DNA of 64,000 nucleotides, from contig JNEU01000877.1 in assembly GCA_000697475.1 (NCBI GenBank), positions 1-64,000 on the forward strand, written 5' to 3'. Below, piece after piece: positions 60,206 through 64,000 of the stretch. Below the pieces are notes generated by a model. It searched no databases. It worked only from the letters and a program-made list of their open reading frames with translations, and was not told where the DNA came from. A program made the position numbers and the translations under genes. This stretch comes from Lichtheimia corymbifera B2541. Taxonomy: Eukaryota > Mucoromycota > Mucoromycetes > Mucorales > Lichtheimiaceae. Every line of letters begins with the position of its first letter. The first letter of the stretch is position 1.

Positions 60206-61444
60206 CCCCCAAAAGGCGGAGCACTAGTGGGCAGATACTACGACGACAATAGGAAAAGACCCTGATCTGTCAGTTATGGTGTTTGTTGACATGACTCACG
60301 GGATCGGATCCTTTGTATATTATTGTTATACTCAGCAATCCCGGCATCGTCGTCGTCGCCGCCGATGTTATATGAACGACGTATACGTATTATTATGGTA
60401 CGATACAATTCATTTCCTTCCGCGGTATAGGGTGGTAATGCTACGTGGGTAGATGCGATAACGCCTCATCCTCTCTGCATCTGCAGCGGTACTATTTTTT
60501 ACATTCTTTTTGTTGACTCTTTTTGTCTTTTGCCAAAACATTGGTTGTGTTACATTCAGTCGTCAGAGATGTATGCATGATGACGACGACGACGACGCGT
60601 TTACATAGATTGACACACACAAAGGTGCATATCATTATGAACGATTCACACCGATGCATAGGTGCATTGACAGAAGAAGATAATATATTAATGTACCTCT
60701 CGCATGCATGGTGCATGGCTCCAGTGAAATGGAACACACCCTGTATTTGTCCTTCTTGATCCCATTTTTGTCAACGTGCAATCTACAATCACAGAAGGGT
60801 ACACAAACTTTCATGGAAACGACAACGTGACCCATCCAACGTCGTTAAGGTTCTGGTCATCATCTCTTCTGCGACTCAACATCATTCCTTATCGTACTAT
60901 CAAGAGGGAGCGGTGTTGATGTTTTATTTTTCCCACCATCATCAAGGTACCAAGATGGCTCTTCTTCTCAACGGCAATAGGAATGAATGAATACAAAGCG
61001 ATGATGATGTTTCGAATGCAGGCTTCTTGTCATCATCATGCACATCATTTTACCGAATGTAGATGTATCAGACTAACGACAGAAATAACTAAGAGGATAT
61101 CTGCTATTCATTTTGATGATAGGTGAAGAAGAAGGAGGAATAAAAGAGAAAGGAGATGTTCTCCCATTTTGTATTAGAAATGGTTGACAGATCAGGTGTT
61201 GTTGATGTTGTGTGTATGTGTGTGTTGAAAGGCACATGGCAAGGAGGAGGAGGCGAAGAAGAGGAGGAGGACAACACACACATCACGAGGTGTGTATGTG
61301 AGCAGCAGGTGTGTGCTGGCTGAACATGAATTTATATTCCATAGTGTTGACGTTGCACACGACTTCTTTATCACACTCACTACACACACGCACCCACTTT
61401 ATCCTTTCAGGCCATGCCACCTGTGAAAGCAACCAGAGAATATT
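60206..61444. other. No gene recognised
   Basis: Contains CGTCGTCGTCGCC (near 60348) and GACGACGACGACG (near 60585) trinucleotide runs and a CAC/GTGT-rich stretch close to the MDM1-like start. Frames are short and unconvincing. Confidence 0.45.
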
Positions 61445-64000
61445 ATGCCTAGGCTCTCTATCGATAACTTGCAGCAGCCGACAAAGCCCATTCTGGTTAC
61501 TGCATGCATCGCTCTGTTGTTGGCATGTTGGCCGCGTGCTCTTCATTACTTGTTCTCCACCATTCAGCTTGTTCTCACCACCATTCTCTCATTGGTCGTC
61601 TTCAACATACTTATTCTCTTTGTCTATGTCAAATATTTCTTATCCCCATCGAAGCAACCACAACATGACTTTTTGCCATTACGATTCACGACGTCTACTG
61701 CATGGGCAGCTCATCAACAGCAACGATCGCGTGAACAGCAAACTTGTTCTATCTCGGTAGCACCTGAATGGCCTCAAGTATCCGATGCATTCGATGAGCT
61801 GATATCCTATATCCTGCGTGATTTTATCGACTATTGGTTTGCCTATGTGGCAGGTCCTCATGAACAATCCTTCAAGCTGGCTATCGATCGGATCATTCGT
61901 GAAGCGGTGCTTGCATTAAAGCAACGGATGATGGATGCGGATCTATTTGGTATTCTTGTGAATCGACTTGTTCCTATCATGACCCAACACATTGCCGAGT
62001 TTCGTGCTGCCGAGATATCGCTGCGTGGCAAGTCTTTGGAGCGATCCGTCACTCAGTCAGATGAATTGGATTTGCTATTGGCATCTCAGTTTCGTGGTGG
62101 TAAACTGCATCCTGCATTGACAACAGCTGCAGTAACAACAACCCGACCCACAGAGGTGGACCATTTGCGTCAAATGATTCAAAAGATACTCCCACTGGTT
62201 ATCAATCACAAGGATCTTGCAAGTGATCATGGCCCAGTCACCGTCATTATCCGTGAGCTTGTATCATGTGCCATCCTGCAACCCGTTTTGGATATGGTCG
62301 CTGATCCCGATTACTGGAACCAAACCATCGACAGCTATGTATGTCCTTATTATCCATCATATTTATACATATACTCATTCTTCTTTTTCTATATATATAG
62401 CTTGGAAAAGCCATTCGAGAACAGTGAGTTGAAGGGGGTGAGTGAATAGGAACAAGGTGGATGCTAATCATTTGGAATTCAATAGGAAAATGGTACGGAA
62501 GCTTCGTGAAGTATTGATACGCCATTCGAACGAATTGGATGATATGGATGATACCGAATTGCCCACTGCACCACGCTCAGCACCCACATCAGGAAGAAAA
62601 GCCAATAGTCGACATTCGTTGATGACAATGGGTTCACTTTCATCTGTACTCAGTGGTCATGGTGACGATGATAATCAGCGTCAACGTGAATTTGGGGGTG
62701 GAATCAAAATGGGACGCCGCACGTTTCAAGAATTCCTGAGGATGATTGAGGAGGAAAAGAATCTACTGGAGCTGAAGCGTGTAAGAAATGATATCGTTAC
62801 TCAATTACGAAAGAAGCGAGCACAAATCTGTAAGTAACATGCTATGGATGCATTGGAGGAGGATATACTAACGAGTAGTTACTGCTTTAGATGATCGTGA
62901 TCCTGAGGAAGTTATTGATGGCGAGAAAGTTGAGGATATCATTGTGTACCTGAATCGATTAAGCGTCGCCAAAAAGCGTGTGGATAAGCGGATTGGGGTT
63001 CTTACGGGTGAACATGTGGCAACGGATCATCATTGGCATATGAGCGGCACTGCGGGAGGGATCTCGCCATTCTTTGGGAGCAGCAGATCACGTGCAAAAC
63101 ACAACAATGGGGAGGCACATTTATCACAACAACCTCTTGGTTACAGCTTGCATGATATTCTCACCAACACATCAGGCCTTTCCTATTTCATGGAATTCAT
63201 GGATCGTCGTGGCGATATGATGAAGCTGCAATTCTGGTTGCTTGTGGAAGGTTTCAAGAATTCCGAGTTGATGGTGGTGGAGCAAGATAGTACAACCGAA
63301 CGTGTAGACACGACCTTCTTTCAAGATGTCAACATGGTATACAGCATGTATCTGGAAGACAATGCACCGCATGCGTTGGGATTACCAAAGGAACCTATAG
63401 GCGCACTCTACCAGCAAATACAGCTTGCACATGTATGCATCAAAGATCACGACTCTGACAACCTTCACAATATCATCCAAGATGTGCGACAGCAGCTTTA
63501 CAAGATTCAGCAACAAGTCTTTGATCAATTGGAAAAGGAACATTTTCCTTACTTTAAGCGATCTGATCTCTATTTCAAGTACTTGGCAACCACACCCAAT
63601 TCAGGTCCCGATACAGCCCCTGAGCGGCGTAGTCTTGATGATTTATACCAACGACCCAGTATTTCTCAGAAAAGAGGCCATGTGCATCAAGTGATTAGTG
63701 CAAGCAGTAGCTCTAGTAGCGCAAAGAGTATCAGCAACAACAATAACGGCAGCAGCAGCAGCAATGGCACACTCAAACCTCGGCCTTTAGGACGTACAGC
63801 ATCAGCCAGTATGACAAGGAAGAAACCATGGGATGTCAATGCAGTTGGTGCTTCGTCTCCAAAAGCCGATTCAGATACTGAAGTGAGTGAATCCACAAGC
63901 AAACGAAAGGCTGTAGTGAGCACCAGTACCAGCACGCCTCATATTAAAAGCAGCACTCATGTTCGCCCATCAAGTCACGTGCGTAGTCCATCTGAGACAG
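61445..64000 (+). CDS. MDM1: Mdm1/SNX13-like sorting nexin, N-terminal part (cut by window edge)
   Basis: Four exons (61445-62338, 62401-62423, 62486-62829, 62891 to the edge) are open to the last base. Two hydrophobic segments near residues 18-70 anchor the protein; then a PXA domain (VSDAFDELISYILRDFIDYWF...) and an RGS-like domain from about GYSLHDILTNTSGLSYFMEFM through LQFWLLVEGFKN to PYFKRSDLYFKYLA, and a Ser-rich linker. The PX and nexin-C domains expected next lie beyond the window. Such proteins tether ER to vacuole/lysosome or lipid droplets. Exon 2 is only 23 nt. Confidence 0.9.

Overview
The window looks like nuclear DNA of an early-diverging filamentous fungus, most likely Mucoromycota (Mucorales-like). 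Genes are split by many short GT-AG introns of about 45-95 nt, and the proteins are fungal: a two-domain phosphofructokinase, Cdc4, Gal1, an Mdm1-type sorting nexin, GATA and YAP-like factors, and a HET-domain protein. Species is an inference from gene style only.

Left part (1-22 kb) is dominated by repeats. Two inverted arms face each other about 13-15 kb apart (646-1762 and 14181-15699). Each arm carries a 288-bp outer repeat, an elongator tRNA-Met and a 331-bp inner repeat; the repeats look identical by eye. Comparing the arms exposes clean insertions in the right arm: TG...CA elements of 243 bp and 512 bp with 4-bp target duplications whose empty sites survive in the left arm. Between the arms lie decayed direct repeats (3.4-7.8 kb), a 19-exon Rad16-type SNF2 gene with altered motifs, and a 5'-truncated V-ATPase subunit G. 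Outside the right arm is a 43-bp minisatellite, itself hit by a 178-bp TG...CA insertion. A roughly 1000-residue gene with a GIY-YIG-like motif (18.5-22.1 kb, minus) is interrupted by a 246-bp solo-LTR-like element with a 5-bp target duplication; removing the element restores an open frame across the site.

Right part (22-64 kb) is mostly ordinary housekeeping DNA: a small unknown g ene at 23995, RCM1/NSUN5 rRNA methyltransferase, a ferric-reductase-like flavocytochrome, a two-finger GATA factor, PMS1, a mitochondrial KHE1-family protein, PFK, two unrecognised minus-strand genes, CDC4, a secreted glycoprotein, a cysteine-free YAP-like bZIP, GAL1, a HET-domain gene, several small unknown genes, and the start of an MDM1/SNX13-like gene cut by the window edge.

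One regulatory theme stands out: paired ATCTGATAA sites, the motif class bound by iron-responsive two-finger GATA factors, occur with exactly the same 18-bp spacing upstream of the ferric-reductase-like gene and again upstream of the GATA-factor gene. Splice sites are my reading of consensus sites and frame; none has transcript support here.
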